DNA from: Podospora bellae-mahoneyi | Taxonomy: Eukaryota > Ascomycota > Sordariomycetes > Sordariales > Podosporaceae | Direction of reading: 5' to 3' | NCBI RefSeq assembly: GCF_035222275.1 | Contig: NC_085882.1 | Coordinates: 937,501 to 1,001,500, forward strand | DNA length: 64,000 bases | Shown: one piece after another, positions 54,271 to 64,000 of the stretch | Numbering within the stretch: position 1 is the first letter of the stretch | How the letters are laid out: every line of letters begins with the position of its first letter | Program-made: the position numbers and the translations under genes | Notes under the pieces: generated by a model | Told to the model about the DNA's origin: nothing | The model's database searches: none | What the model saw: only the letters and a program-made list of their open reading frames with translations

Positions 54271-55577
54271 GGTGATTGTTTTGATATCGTCTGCTACAAG
54301 GTGTGGTGTGTTAGTCGAGGCTTTGGAAGTGCTCTGGGCGAAGCTGATAAGCTTCTCTTGGAGGGTGTGATGGTTCAGGCACCATGCGCAGAAGATCTGG
54401 GGAAGAGATCTAGGTGTGGTAGATGTCTTGCTCAAATATGGTTCCTGAAAGGTCTAGAATGTGTCGTGTGCTTGATTGCCTTGGCTGGCACCCGACGCCT
54501 TGGAACAGCTGAATGCATGACGAGTGGGCGCTCAAACTGATGACGAAAGCCAAGAAACGGTGGCCAGCCAGACAACAAAGCCAAGAAGGCCAAGACAAGG
54601 CGCCGTTGGGAATGTGGGTCTATGATTTAAAGTGGCTTTTGGCTGGGTAAGAACTAAAACACTGAAAGACATTGCTTGGCATGAATCAATCCAGATTCAT
54701 GACTTGCAGAAGTCCATTAGACATAGCTTCCGAAAATGGCCTATCTGAACATCATATGAAAATGATAGAGTGGAGATGGCAGATGTGAAGAGTCTTGATA
54801 GAGGTGAGGCCATTTTTCTAAATATTGACCTTCCCAGACCTATGGCTGAGAAGCTCGAAGCAAAAAGTGACGGGAAAGTGCAAGAGGTTTCGATGGAACA
54901 AGCAATTCGACCAGAAGTCAAGAACAGCCACTTGACTGTTCCAAACATCCGAGGAAACGCCAAAGAAATACTACATCGGCAGAAAGCAAAACTGAATAGC
55001 TGGGCTAACCGACAATCTCCCAGCCGCGCGAGCAGCCGGTCACGGGGGGCGGGGCTGGAGATGGCGGCGGCGGCGGCGGAGGAGGAAGAGGAGGAGGGCC
55101 CTGAGGGGGGGTTAGTGGCGGCGTCGGCGGCGGCGTCCTGGGAGGCGTGTGAGTAGGCGTTGGAGGCGGCGTGTAAGGGCTCGCGGACCCCATCTTGACG
55201 TTCTTGATAACAAGAGGAAAAACGGCCAGACACTTGCGATTTTTTCTGACACTACTTCACCACTCCGGCCTAGCTGCCCTACAGAAGGAAGGAGCCCCTC
55301 GCCATATGCTCAGTCTTGTCGCACTACCCCCCAGTGACAGGTCATTATGTCGATACCTGTAGAGAAATAAAACTTCTTCGATCACTCGAGACAGAAACTA
55401 CATCTTCATGTTCAACTCAATTATCCCAGATACCATCCATTTTGCTACATACTCAGACAGGGGAACTAGACATAATCTCACCGAGACTTTAAGAGTCAAA
55501 GTGCGCATAGAAACAGTCATAGTCAGACAATCAACTGTCCAAGAATGTTTCCAATCACATCAACCGATCATATCTGC
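54271..55577. other. Intergenic region with a Pro-rich / Ala-Glu-rich coding ambiguity
   Basis: About 1.3 kb. At 55050-55200 a GC-rich purine-skewed stretch reads on the plus strand as MAAAAAEEEEEEGPEGG and on the minus strand as a Pro-rich frame (from ATG 55193: MGSASPYTPPPTPTHTPPRT). On the minus strand a possible intron (GTCGGTTAGC...GATGTAG) would link it to a second block at about 54700-54960. On the plus strand 54776-55156 gives a 127-aa frame from an ATG. I cannot choose between them. The rest shows no gene. Confidence 0.3.
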
Positions 55578-57214
55578 CTAAAGCTTGCGCCGTGACATTT
55601 TAGCCCGTACCCCCGGACTATCATGAGCTCCAAGTGCCACAAAAGCATCCCTATGGCAAGCAATGTCCCTTTCCAAAGTTGTCTCGTACATCTCCCAGTC
55701 AAACCGCTTTACAATTGTGGCCGCTGTCAAGTACATTTCAGCATAGGCTAGACTGAAAACAGCATATGTCAGTCGTGGATGCCAGCACGAAGTGCGAAGT
55801 CGATCCGTACCTGATTCCCAGACAAGCTCTCGACCCCTTCCCAAACGGTACCAGGTATCTGTCCAATCTCTTCCCTGAGCCTAACCAGCGCTCCGGTTTA
55901 AAGACATGCGGCTCAGGAAAAACGGTCGGGTCCATTAGGATAAAATACCCAGTCTGCGAAACTGGGGTACCGGCAGGAATGACATATTGCTTGTAGATGA
56001 TATCTTCATGTGCGACTCGAGGAAGCCTTGTGGTGATACCGTATGAGAGCCGGAGTGCCTCTTTGATTACCGCTGTCTGTTGTTCGGGGAGGTTAGCAGG
56101 TACTGCTTAAGGGGAGAGAGATCTGCAATCTCACAAGATATGTAAGCTGTTGCAACGTGCTCCAAGAAGGGATATCCTGCTCGCTTGGTATGGCCACATC
56201 CAACTCTTCTCTCAATCGCTCCAACGCGTGCGGAACGTGCTTCAAGTAGAAGAACATCCTTGTTAGCGTCTGAGCTGTAGTCTCAGATCCAGCACCAGTC
56301 AACAGTGTAGCCTCGTCGCACATTCGCTTCAACGTCCTCTCGCTCGGTGGCAGATTCTCGTTGTCACGCAAAGCGTGGAAAATCGAACGGGCGCCGGACT
56401 TCTCTCTTTCGGTCCCCGCAAGTATCGGGTTGACCTGCTTGATCATGTCCTCTTGCCGGGCGAGCATGTAAGCCACGCCTGGACTCGTCCTTTTCACGAG
56501 GGATTGGGGGATCCGCTCCATCAACGACGGGATCCAAGGGAACTGCATCATCAGAAAGCAGCCCCCCGTCGCACCGACGACGGCCTCCTTGAACTGCAGT
56601 TCGAAGTCAGGCTTGTCGAGGTACTTTCTGTCGTGCCCAAAGCTGTAGTCGCAGATCACGTCCATGGTCAGCGCCATGAGTGCGGCATCAAGGCGGAAGA
56701 CCTCCCCCGTCTGGGCAATCTTGTCCAATCTAGCGGAAAGCTTTTCCACTTTGGACTTGATCAACGGCTCCAGCTTGGTGACGGATGCCACAGAGAAGAA
56801 GGGATTGAGGGCTGCCCGACGAAGTCGATGTAGGTCGTGTGGCACGGTCGTAAAGGTGGAACTGCTAGCGACAGCCAGTCTGGTCCACCATTCGTACTTG
56901 TCGAGCTTGCGCTTCGAGTTGACGCCACATCCGTAGAGCTCGTCGTAGAAGTCTGGATCCAGAATGTGTAGCTCGTGTGGATTGATCCGGACGATTGGAC
57001 CGTATCTTTGATGCATTTCTTCCACCCTCCACATGAATTGTCCTTTTTTGACCACGTTCCAGTAGAACTCGTACCAGAGTGTTACGGCTGTTAACTTGGG
57101 ACCGGGAAACCTGGACAGTGGGTGGAAGTAAAGACGCCAGATGACGGTGGTAGCCATCCAGCAGAGTCCACCGACGATGGCGGCCACAAGCGGCCAAGGT
57201 GTGATTGTCTCCAT
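55578..57214 (-). CDS. Cytochrome P450 monooxygenase, 506 aa
   Basis: Exon 1 runs 57214-56135, exon 2 56076-55811 and exon 3 55752-55578. Introns of 59 bp (GTGAGA...CAACAG) and 58 bp (GTACGG...TTTCAG) close the frame at 1521 nt. The N-terminal anchor is METITPWPLVAAIVGGLCWM, followed by the proline-rich hinge FHPLSRFPGPK. P450 signatures are all present: the I-helix GAGSETT (about residue 305), ExxR in EALR (Glu366-Arg369), FKPERW (about 419), and the haem loop FGKGSRACLGI with Cys445. The order and the FHPLSRFPGPKL/YGPIVRINPHELHI blocks match the large mould group often labelled trichodiene oxygenase or benzoate-hydroxylase-like. Substrate cannot be read off. ER membrane. A functional enzyme is expected, since no key residue is missing. 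Confidence 0.93.
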
Positions 57215-58783
57215 GGCGACGTCGCTCTCACCGTCTGATATTCAGGGAATACTCTCGGAAACTCGCGCTGGCTTCGATCGACACAGGGCTTTTGACAAGG
57301 AGCTGGTGGGAGTAAGTACTATCTAGGATGAACAAAGGTCAGTTGCCAGTTTGATCTCCCTGGGTGTTCAAAGAGGGGTAAGCTGAAGCAGTACGACGAA
57401 CCAGCAGAACCAATATCGTATTGGATACTGGGCCAAGCCAAGCCCGACGGCCACGGCTGTTATCACAGAGCATGAGCAACCAATCGGACAGCATGGTGCA
57501 GGGACCTATCGAACCAACATCGCCGGAGGGAGCTGAAGCCCCGGACGCGGTACCACAACATCTTTGTTGTATCACACTGGCGAATTTGACGGTAAGGGCA
57601 CTCGTTTACTAGGTGTCCGATAGACAGATCTACTTCGTCAACCTCCCATGGTGTCTGAGCCTACAACATGCCCATACAGTACAAGAAGCTCTGGTCTAGA
57701 CTGTAATCCTGCCGGGATGGAAAGCTGTGGTACCTTGGTGACAGAACGTGGGTGCTGGGAAGGCTCCTAGAGTATAGAAAATCGGCACAGAGAGACGTCT
57801 CATCACAGATAGCTGTATGGCATGCCGTCTTGTACCAGATTGGTATACATTGTTGAGAGATACTTGAGGAAAAGTGGCCAACCCATCGGCGATTCTGGCG
57901 AGGCGGTGATTCTTGCCTCGTGCGGTGCAGGACGGAGCAGGTACACAGTCAGAGCAACCTGGAAGGTTCGGGGCGATTAGAGGTCCAGTGAAAGGACAAG
58001 CCCGCTTGCGATGCTGTGGACCTAGGTTCAGTGGGCAAGACCGCAAACCTTTCCAGACCGTACAAGTAATCGCACCACTGGCAATCTCCTGGTCCAGTGC
58101 TCGAGATGGGAGGTGCTCCGAGGGGAAGAAGGGATTGAAAGGCGTGCACCCACGGTCTGTCTGGTTTACCAAGTCTTCTTCTCCGCTCTTCTGCTCCGTG
58201 ACAGGTGGACTTTTCCTCTGTAGCCAGCACCGCATCCTGCACCACCAGGCAAATCGAAATCAATAATGACCTCTTGACCTCTCATCTTCGCCGTTCATCG
58301 GGCTGGTATTATCCTATTATCTATCTTGACCCACCACCACAAGTGGCTTACTCGGTACAGGCGATGCCTCTGCAGCTGGTACAGCTGCAGAGAGCCGGGG
58401 AAAATGTTCCATCAATTATCTCCTCATTATCAACACGATCATCAACTGCCTCATCTCCTATTACCACCATCAATATCAACAGGTACGTGCTTTCAGGCTC
58501 CTTGACACGGGAGACTGGCGTCATCGGTGGCCCTGTGCCCGGCTCCCGTCGATGCGTACATTTCGACGTCACTCTTCGCTACCTACCACTTTTCAGAGAG
58601 AAATTGTTAACCGATAGGTGTCTCCAGTCCTACTTTATTATGCTTCCTGTATTTCTTCTCCGGTCCAAGTTCTCAGCACTGCAAAGAGAGACCAAACCGC
58701 CCCAACCTCTTCCAGTTGGCTCTCGACTTGTCATCATCTACAACCACCCAAAGGACGGCCAACTCGGCGATCTCCTGTACAAG
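57215..58783. promoter_or_regulatory. Region between the divergent P450 and DUF1295 genes
   Basis: The P450 (minus) and the DUF1295 gene (plus) point away from each other. The 1.5-kb interval holds both promoters and perhaps a 5' leader intron of the latter (GTACGT at 58483 to GATAG at 58617). A minus-strand frame 57696-58235 (179 aa) has no motif. No other gene is supported. Confidence 0.35.
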
Positions 58784-60101
58784 ATGGTCATTCGATCAAC
58801 TTCCAACCCGTATGGGGGCCATAGTTATGTCTCTGACGATCCTTCCGATTTCCACCCCATATCGCGTCCACGGACAGCATGTCCCACCTTCAGCACAACT
58901 CTCAAGACTTCCCTACTCTCTCCAGGGCTGCTTTTGCATTCCACTCTTCTCCCGTCACTGGCGTTGAACTCCTCTCTTGCAAGCATATCATACACTGTGG
59001 CTCGGCTCACCAACCGCTTGGAAGCGAAAGACCTGATCTGGCCCCTCGGTCCCCTCCTCAACGCATGGTGGTCCGCCGTGTTTCGGCATCAATTTGCACA
59101 CCACCCAGTTTCCCTCTTTTCCGCTTACAAGGCCCTCGCTCGTCCTGAGAAGCTTGTTTTGACTGGAGTGACTCTGTGGGGAGGCAGACTCTTTTACCGG
59201 GTGCTCTCCCGGATGCTCAAGAGGGAGAAGGGTCGTGACAAGCCCGCCTACGAGTCACTCAAGCGTCAGCATGGCTTCAGCTGGAACAAGATCTGGTGGA
59301 AGAAGTTTGTGCCTGAGATCGGCTGGCTGACCCTCATCAGCCTTCCTGTCGTCACACCTTTCAGACTGGGATACTACTCAGGCGCAGTGATCCAGCAGTC
59401 GCTGACGTCAATCACACAGAAGGGCTGGGCTCAGGCCTTGTCAGTCGGTTTGTTCACTATGGGTCTCACCATGGAAGTCTTGGCCGATTGGCAGTTGGAC
59501 CGGTTCAAGATGGGCAAGGGAATTGGAATTGGCCCTGGCACCAGAAGCCGAGCGAATAGTCTGGAGAAAGAAAATGGAAATGGCGTCAAGTTTACCCAGC
59601 CAGGTTGGACTGTTGAGACAGGAGTGAATGGACACAGAGTTTCCATCAGCAGAGAGAGGGAGAACCGTGAAGAGAAGATTTGCAAGGAAGGGGTTTGGGG
59701 TATTGTGAGACATCCCAAGTAAGTGCCAACCCACTGTCACCACTACCTTCTCATACTGACTTGTTGATGCTCACAGCTATCTCGGCGACGCCCTCGTCCA
59801 CCTGTCATTTCCACTCATGCTCTATGCGTCCGACCTCCTCACTCCGATCGCCATGCTTGGCCCTCTGGCGAACTACCTCTACCTTCGATGTGTCGGCGGC
59901 GACAAGACCGACGAGTACACGCGAACCAGACGATACTCATATGAGGACGTCAGCAAGAAGATCGAGTTCGACCGCTACCGTCGAGAGCGAAACAGCTTCT
60001 GGCCGGACAAGGGCCAGATTCACAATAAGTGGACATGGATCGTGGTCGGCTGTGGCGTGGCGGGCGCACTGATCGAGAGACTAATCATGGGTGTTGTTTG
60101 A
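58784..60101 (+). CDS. DUF1295 (steroid-reductase-like) membrane protein, about 419 aa
   Basis: Exon 1 is 58784-59718 and exon 2 is 59777-60101, with a 58-bp intron (GTAAGT...CACAG) that closes the frame at 1260 nt. The start is uncertain. ATG 58784 (MVIRSTSNPYGGHSYVSD) is the one that fits the family best; an in-frame ATG at 58364 would add 140 residues with no likeness to it. Hydrophobic segments span most of the protein (LLLHSTLLPSLALNSSLASI, EKLVLTGVTLWGGRLFYRVL, GWLTLISLPVVTPF, ALSVGLFTMGLTMEVLAD). The DUF1295 signature follows: GVWGIVRHPNYLGDALVHLS with the conserved RHPN, and DKTDEYTRTRRYSYEDVSK. This is the family of steroid 5-alpha-reductase and isoprenylcysteine-methyltransferase-like proteins. 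The reaction is unknown. The polar linker before RHPN (about 240-300) is long and Gly/Asn/Lys-rich. Confidence 0.78.
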
Positions 60102-63100
60102 CTTCAGGCTTTGTGCCGGTCGTGGTGTTCAGGCGGTCCCGAGGCAACAATCTTCACTGCGAATTCGGGCAGCAGCATTTTCAGGCGTTGAGGCTCGGAT
60201 TATTGGCGTACGGCATCTTTCATCATTCGCAACTATTCCCATTATTCTCCTCCTCCGGCGACCTTCTTTGACTTGGTTCCGTAGACCATCCTCGGGCCGC
60301 CTCAAGCCTTGGTTACGTCCACCGTCCTGGTCGATCTCAACCGTTGGTCGGACTATGTCATTGCCAATGTTCCAGGCTGCTCTCTGGTTGGCGACCACCA
60401 CGACACTTTGCCTCGAGACCTACGGCAGCCCTTTCACCGACATTACCACTTCCATATCACCGTCGCTGTTGGCATCGTTACCGTGCAGCTGCTACAAAAT
60501 TTGCCTTGTCATGTGTATCAAGTGCCTCTGTCGCCGCCACATGCTCCTTCCTCCGCTAGGTAGAACCTGTTCTACCTGGTCCAACATTGTCCCAGAAGGT
60601 AGCCCCGACAGCTTGGCTAGGCCACGCCTGTTCACAAAGTCGATGGGACTAAACACGCTCAGCCCCAGACCAGGCCATTCCAGCCATCGACTCTGTCGTG
60701 AACCCACACTGCCGTCTAGAATGGTACTTGCTACGACGACAAGGAGCCTCAGAAGGCACGGCACACTCAGCTCGTGCGTAGCAACCATCCGTTTGCCATC
60801 AACAACCTCGAATCTCGCTGTCGACAGTCACGAAGTCAGAAGTCTAAGCTATGTTTATCGGCCTTGTCAATGTTTGGTGGACGGGTGGACTTCCAGGCTT
60901 GTCTGTCCGGCAGGTTTGTCCCCCCCAATCCTGTCCCCAGCCATATCCCATGTCAACGCCAGTTTCGACAACCATCACGGAAGGCGCTACTTCGAAGGTT
61001 AACCCGAGCCTTTGCGCTTTCTGTTAGACATTGCTGTCGCTTTCCGATGAGATTCATGGCCTTGAGTGACCGGACCGGGCGATACTTGCTCAGTCGCTGT
61101 CGCCCTGAATATGTCAAACAGTAGCTGCCAGAAGGACTGCTAGCTGCTTGTGTCCAGTGATTTTGCTTCCCGACCGAGCTTGTCGGTCGCGACCAAGGGC
61201 TGGAACACGACAGATGCGGCCAGATGAGACACAGAACCTGCTTCTTGCCTCCCCTTCACCTCGGCTTCGACAACTTTGGTTCTTCTATCTGCTCAAAGAC
61301 AGCACAGGGATAGTCATTACTTCGCCACCGCCAGGGAAGCACAATATACTTTTGCGGCAGCGTATCGTACTACAGATTGACCGGCCTGCTTTCAAGTTCA
61401 TGCCTTGCTTCAGCACCCACGCAGTAATTACAGGGCACAGTCGAGCAATCACTGTTCAGGCTGACCGCACCAGCGCAGTATCATTGCCATGAATTATTAT
61501 CTGAATTCCATCGCTTTCCATCTGTTGGTCTTTTCGAACGGTCCGTCCCAAACGGACGTGACCGCTGCCCAAACCGCCCTTCACCACTGGCGCCTGAGGT
61601 ACCCAAGAGCTGCAGCAATGCTCGCTCCTGTGGTATATATGTTGCAATGTCGGTACCACCACGGTGCCGGCAACAGGACCATTTTGAAGGTCTTCACAGC
61701 CAGTACACCCCGTCTGCGGACATTTTTTACTCCTCTCCTCTTCTTTATTCGAGATGTATCCTTACCGACCCACTCACATCTACCGCTCCCAGGTGGTACG
61801 AGGCAAGCTAACGGCCCCATGGGCACCAACGTTCGACACGAGCTGAAGTTGGCCGTGGCTTGTCACCAGGGTAGCTAAGAAGATGAGTTGAGATGAGATG
61901 ACCCTCATCTTATCTCACCCCACGGATCCAGGCCTTCGGCTCATCCCACGGTCTGGTCTTATAGAGGAGATAAAACCGTCTTATCTCATCAAGCCACCCT
62001 GCTTATCACGGCCACATTTCCGTCACGAAATCATATTTCAGAACCACTGGAGTGCCACGGGCGGCAGAGGGTCGCCGGCTTCATGCTATGGTATTGCGCG
62101 AGCTGCTCCCCCTTACGGACACAGCCGTCCGACTTTTGCTTTCGTGCCTGCACGCGCCCAGAATCACGGCGTAACGGGGGCCTTCAGTGGGTGGTAAAGC
62201 GACTCGTCACCCGCTGGCTCAACACCAGCCACACCCCCTCGCCAGACCCGAGGATCTCGCCGGTACTATCCGACCCATCCAACCCAGCATCACCCCCCAC
62301 ACGTTAACAGTGGCGGTCATCCAGCTCAATCTTAACGGGCCAGGTCGTCGTCCCACCGGCTCTAGCATATCCTATCCGTGCCCAGCCGTGGCTTGTTGGG
62401 ACGACAAGGGACGAAATGCTTGCAGGATGTCAACATCAAGGGCATCATGTGCCGTGAGGAGAGGCAGCTCAAAGAGAAATGTAACGCGCGGGGGTGGGGA
62501 AGCGAGGGGCGAGTTGGAATAGGGCAAGGACATGGCGTTCCGGTAATGTGATTTGGAGGATAGGTGGTTGGGAGGATAGGTGTTTTGGGTATGGTGGAGG
62601 TGTTGGTACGGTGAATAGGACAGTGTATGGTGTATTGTATGGGCATAGCATTGGGTTTGCATTATGGTCTTTCTATCCTCTGTATTATGTGCATTTTATC
62701 TCTTATTGTTTTTCATTTTATATCTCGTATTCCTTTTTACTTTTACCTGTTTTATTCTTACATGTATTTAGCACATTCTTTTCTCATTTGCTACTGTATA
62801 AGTAGGGTGTATCAATGTTGGGAACAAAGAGGACTGGGCTGGGCTCCAAAGGAGCATGGACAAACCAATGGGGAGGGGGGTGGGGGAGATCCCTAAGGAG
62901 CGTGGACGAACCAAGGGAGTTGGAACTGCTTACTTTTTGTATTCACATTATTTCTGTTGCACGTTTTGTACCATAGAATGGACAGGATGGAAGAACACTA
63001 TCTTTGGAACTTGGTCTGCTTGTTTGCATCAATGTCTACGTGTGGCATGCCCTTGGCGAGTTGTCTTTTGTGACAGCGGTGTAAATCTCCGGGAGTGAAC

Positions 63101-63539
63101 AATGACTGGTGTCTAGTAATGCCAGTGGCTTGAGTCTGTTTGAGCTATCACATCCCCACTCAAGGTCGAGATTGGTTTGTATTCTGACTTGGCCTCGAGG
63201 GAGAATGCAGCACTTCGGTTCCAGACAACAGTTCGGGAGTGGAATCACCGCAACAAAATCATCCACCTGAGTACCTTGCGCAAGGGGTGTTTATTTCTAC
63301 CTACTGATAACCTAATCTCCAAACTGCGTGTGCTGTCAGAGCGTGAAGGACAAAAAGACAACATCTAGAGAACTGAACAAAACAGAAGTCTAGAATATGT
63401 AGCAAATGAAAATTGTAACGAGTGGCTGAAGTTTGTGTTCCACCATACCTAGATACCTCCACCGAACCCACCACGCCTCCATTCAACGCCTCCCAGTTCG
63501 TGGCTTCACTGGCGTTTCTTCACAACGCCATGATTAAAG
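60102..63539. other. 3.4-kb interval without a supported gene
   Basis: No gene was found. Frames are short and lack motifs; the longest, 60091-61002 plus, is an Arg/Ser/Leu-rich frame with no domain and starts inside the previous gene. A stem-like segment (AGATGAG..CTCATCT with flanking GAGATGAGAT..ATCTTATCTC) lies at about 61880-61915. A T-rich tract runs 62665-62800. A near-duplicate 30-bp pair, AAGGAGCATGGACAAACCAA and AAGGAGCGTGGACGAACCAA, lies at about 62849 and 62895. Confidence 0.4.
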
Positions 63540-64000
63540 TCAAATTTCTGTATTACCTGTCAGCTACCATGAATGCTCAAACGAGTCAAGGAAGGATAAT
63601 ACTCACAACAAGCAGACTGATTCCGAATATCGAAAACAAACTGCTCCACAGTCAACGAACCCCCACCCGCATTCTCCGGCTGCAGGCTCAAGTCCCCAAA
63701 CACAGTAAAATTGACCAAGCTGTTCTGCGGGTTGGGGGGAGTGAGCCGATAGCTAATGCTGTCCCGGAGAATGTAAGGCTCCGCCGAACGGGCACCGGTC
63801 CACTGCCCGTTGGGGCTGACGTCGGTGATGGTCCCGATGGTGGGCTGGATGGCGTAGTCGCGCGCGGTGAAGAAGGCTGTTATGCCGTTGCTGGGGAGGT
63901 AGACCGTCCCGGTTGTCGTGCCGAGGGCGGTTCCGGCTGTGCACTGCCCCACCGGGAAGCTGACTTGGAGGGTGGTGGTGCAGGACTCCTCGCGGGGGCC
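63540..64000 (-). CDS. Probable secreted-type protein, C-terminal part, cut by right window edge
   Basis: The gene enters from the right edge. The visible exon (63607 to beyond 64000) is open with Cys-containing, beta-rich sequence: CTTTLQVSFPVGQCTAGTAL, TVYLPSNGITAFFTARDYAI and NSLVNFTVFGDLSLQPE. It then ends VFDIRNQSAC before a GTGAGT donor. A 50-bp intron (GTGAGT...CTGACAG) and a 17-nt last exon (63556-63540) close the frame in CNTEI and TGA. The composition is that of secreted fungal proteins, but the start and any signal peptide lie outside the window. No family is recognised. Confidence 0.55.

Noticed and set aside
57696-58235. 179-residue minus-strand frame between the P450 and DUF1295 genes
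   Set aside because: Cys/Pro/Arg-rich without motif; lies in the leader and promoter of the neighbour.
40480-60101. Secondary-metabolite gene cluster (AKR, NmrA, P450, transporter, reductase within 20 kb)
   Set aside because: No synthase backbone or pathway regulator was found, and unrelated genes and long gaps separate the enzymes. Chance proximity of common families is enough.
1-64000. CRISPR arrays, operons, prokaryotic ribosome binding sites
   Set aside because: Spliceosomal introns and gene families show a eukaryotic genome; no spaced direct-repeat array is present.

Overview
The window looks like a chromosome segment from a filamentous ascomycete (Pezizomycotina), most likely a Sordariomycete. 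Genes have short introns, mostly 50-100 bp, with GTRNGT donors, CTAAC-type branch sites and CAG/TAG acceptors. The gene families are typical of moulds: 2EXR and F-box proteins, a NACHT NLR-like gene, NmrA, an AEC carrier, a P450 and a DUF8021 protein. A pogo/Fot1 transposon is present, and CpA-to-TpA changes resemble repeat-induced point mutation (RIP).

Layout. 1-6.1 kb holds a RIP-damaged F-box-like pseudogene running off the left edge and two small hypothetical genes. 6.1-15.4 kb is a 9-kb stretch with no gene I can support. 15.4-19.3 kb carries a small mitochondrial-type protein gene, a divergently transcribed HSL-type alpha/beta hydrolase, and a multi-pass protein resembling plant cycloeucalenol cycloisomerase. 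19.6-23.3 kb is a wrecked lipase-like/NACHT/ankyrin gene. 23.6-28.3 kb has an intact GH31 glycosidase and a fungal membrane protein with one frame slip. 29.2-34.5 kb contains two hypothetical proteins, a 2EXR protein and a secreted DUF8021 protein. 37.3-41.4 kb has a CECR5-like HAD hydrolase and an aldo/keto reductase.

41.7-45.9 kb is a three-copy tandem family of cysteine-rich secreted, probably GPI-anchored proteins in three states. The first copy is intact, the second has one stop, and the third is frame-shifted and carries a short internally deleted pogo/Fot1 element inside its intron. 46.6-51.6 kb has an NmrA-like reductase, a secreted LVIVD-type protein and a small secreted protein. 52.9-60.1 kb has an AEC transporter, a cytochrome P450 and a DUF1295 reductase-like membrane protein. 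60.1-63.5 kb is empty. A secreted-type gene runs off the right edge.

The genes look like independent single units and not a pathway. The 40-60 kb part is rich in oxidoreductases, but no polyketide, peptide or terpene synthase backbone gene was seen. Exon joins below were worked out by eye from splice signals and reading-frame closure. No database search was possible, so family names rest on recognised motifs.
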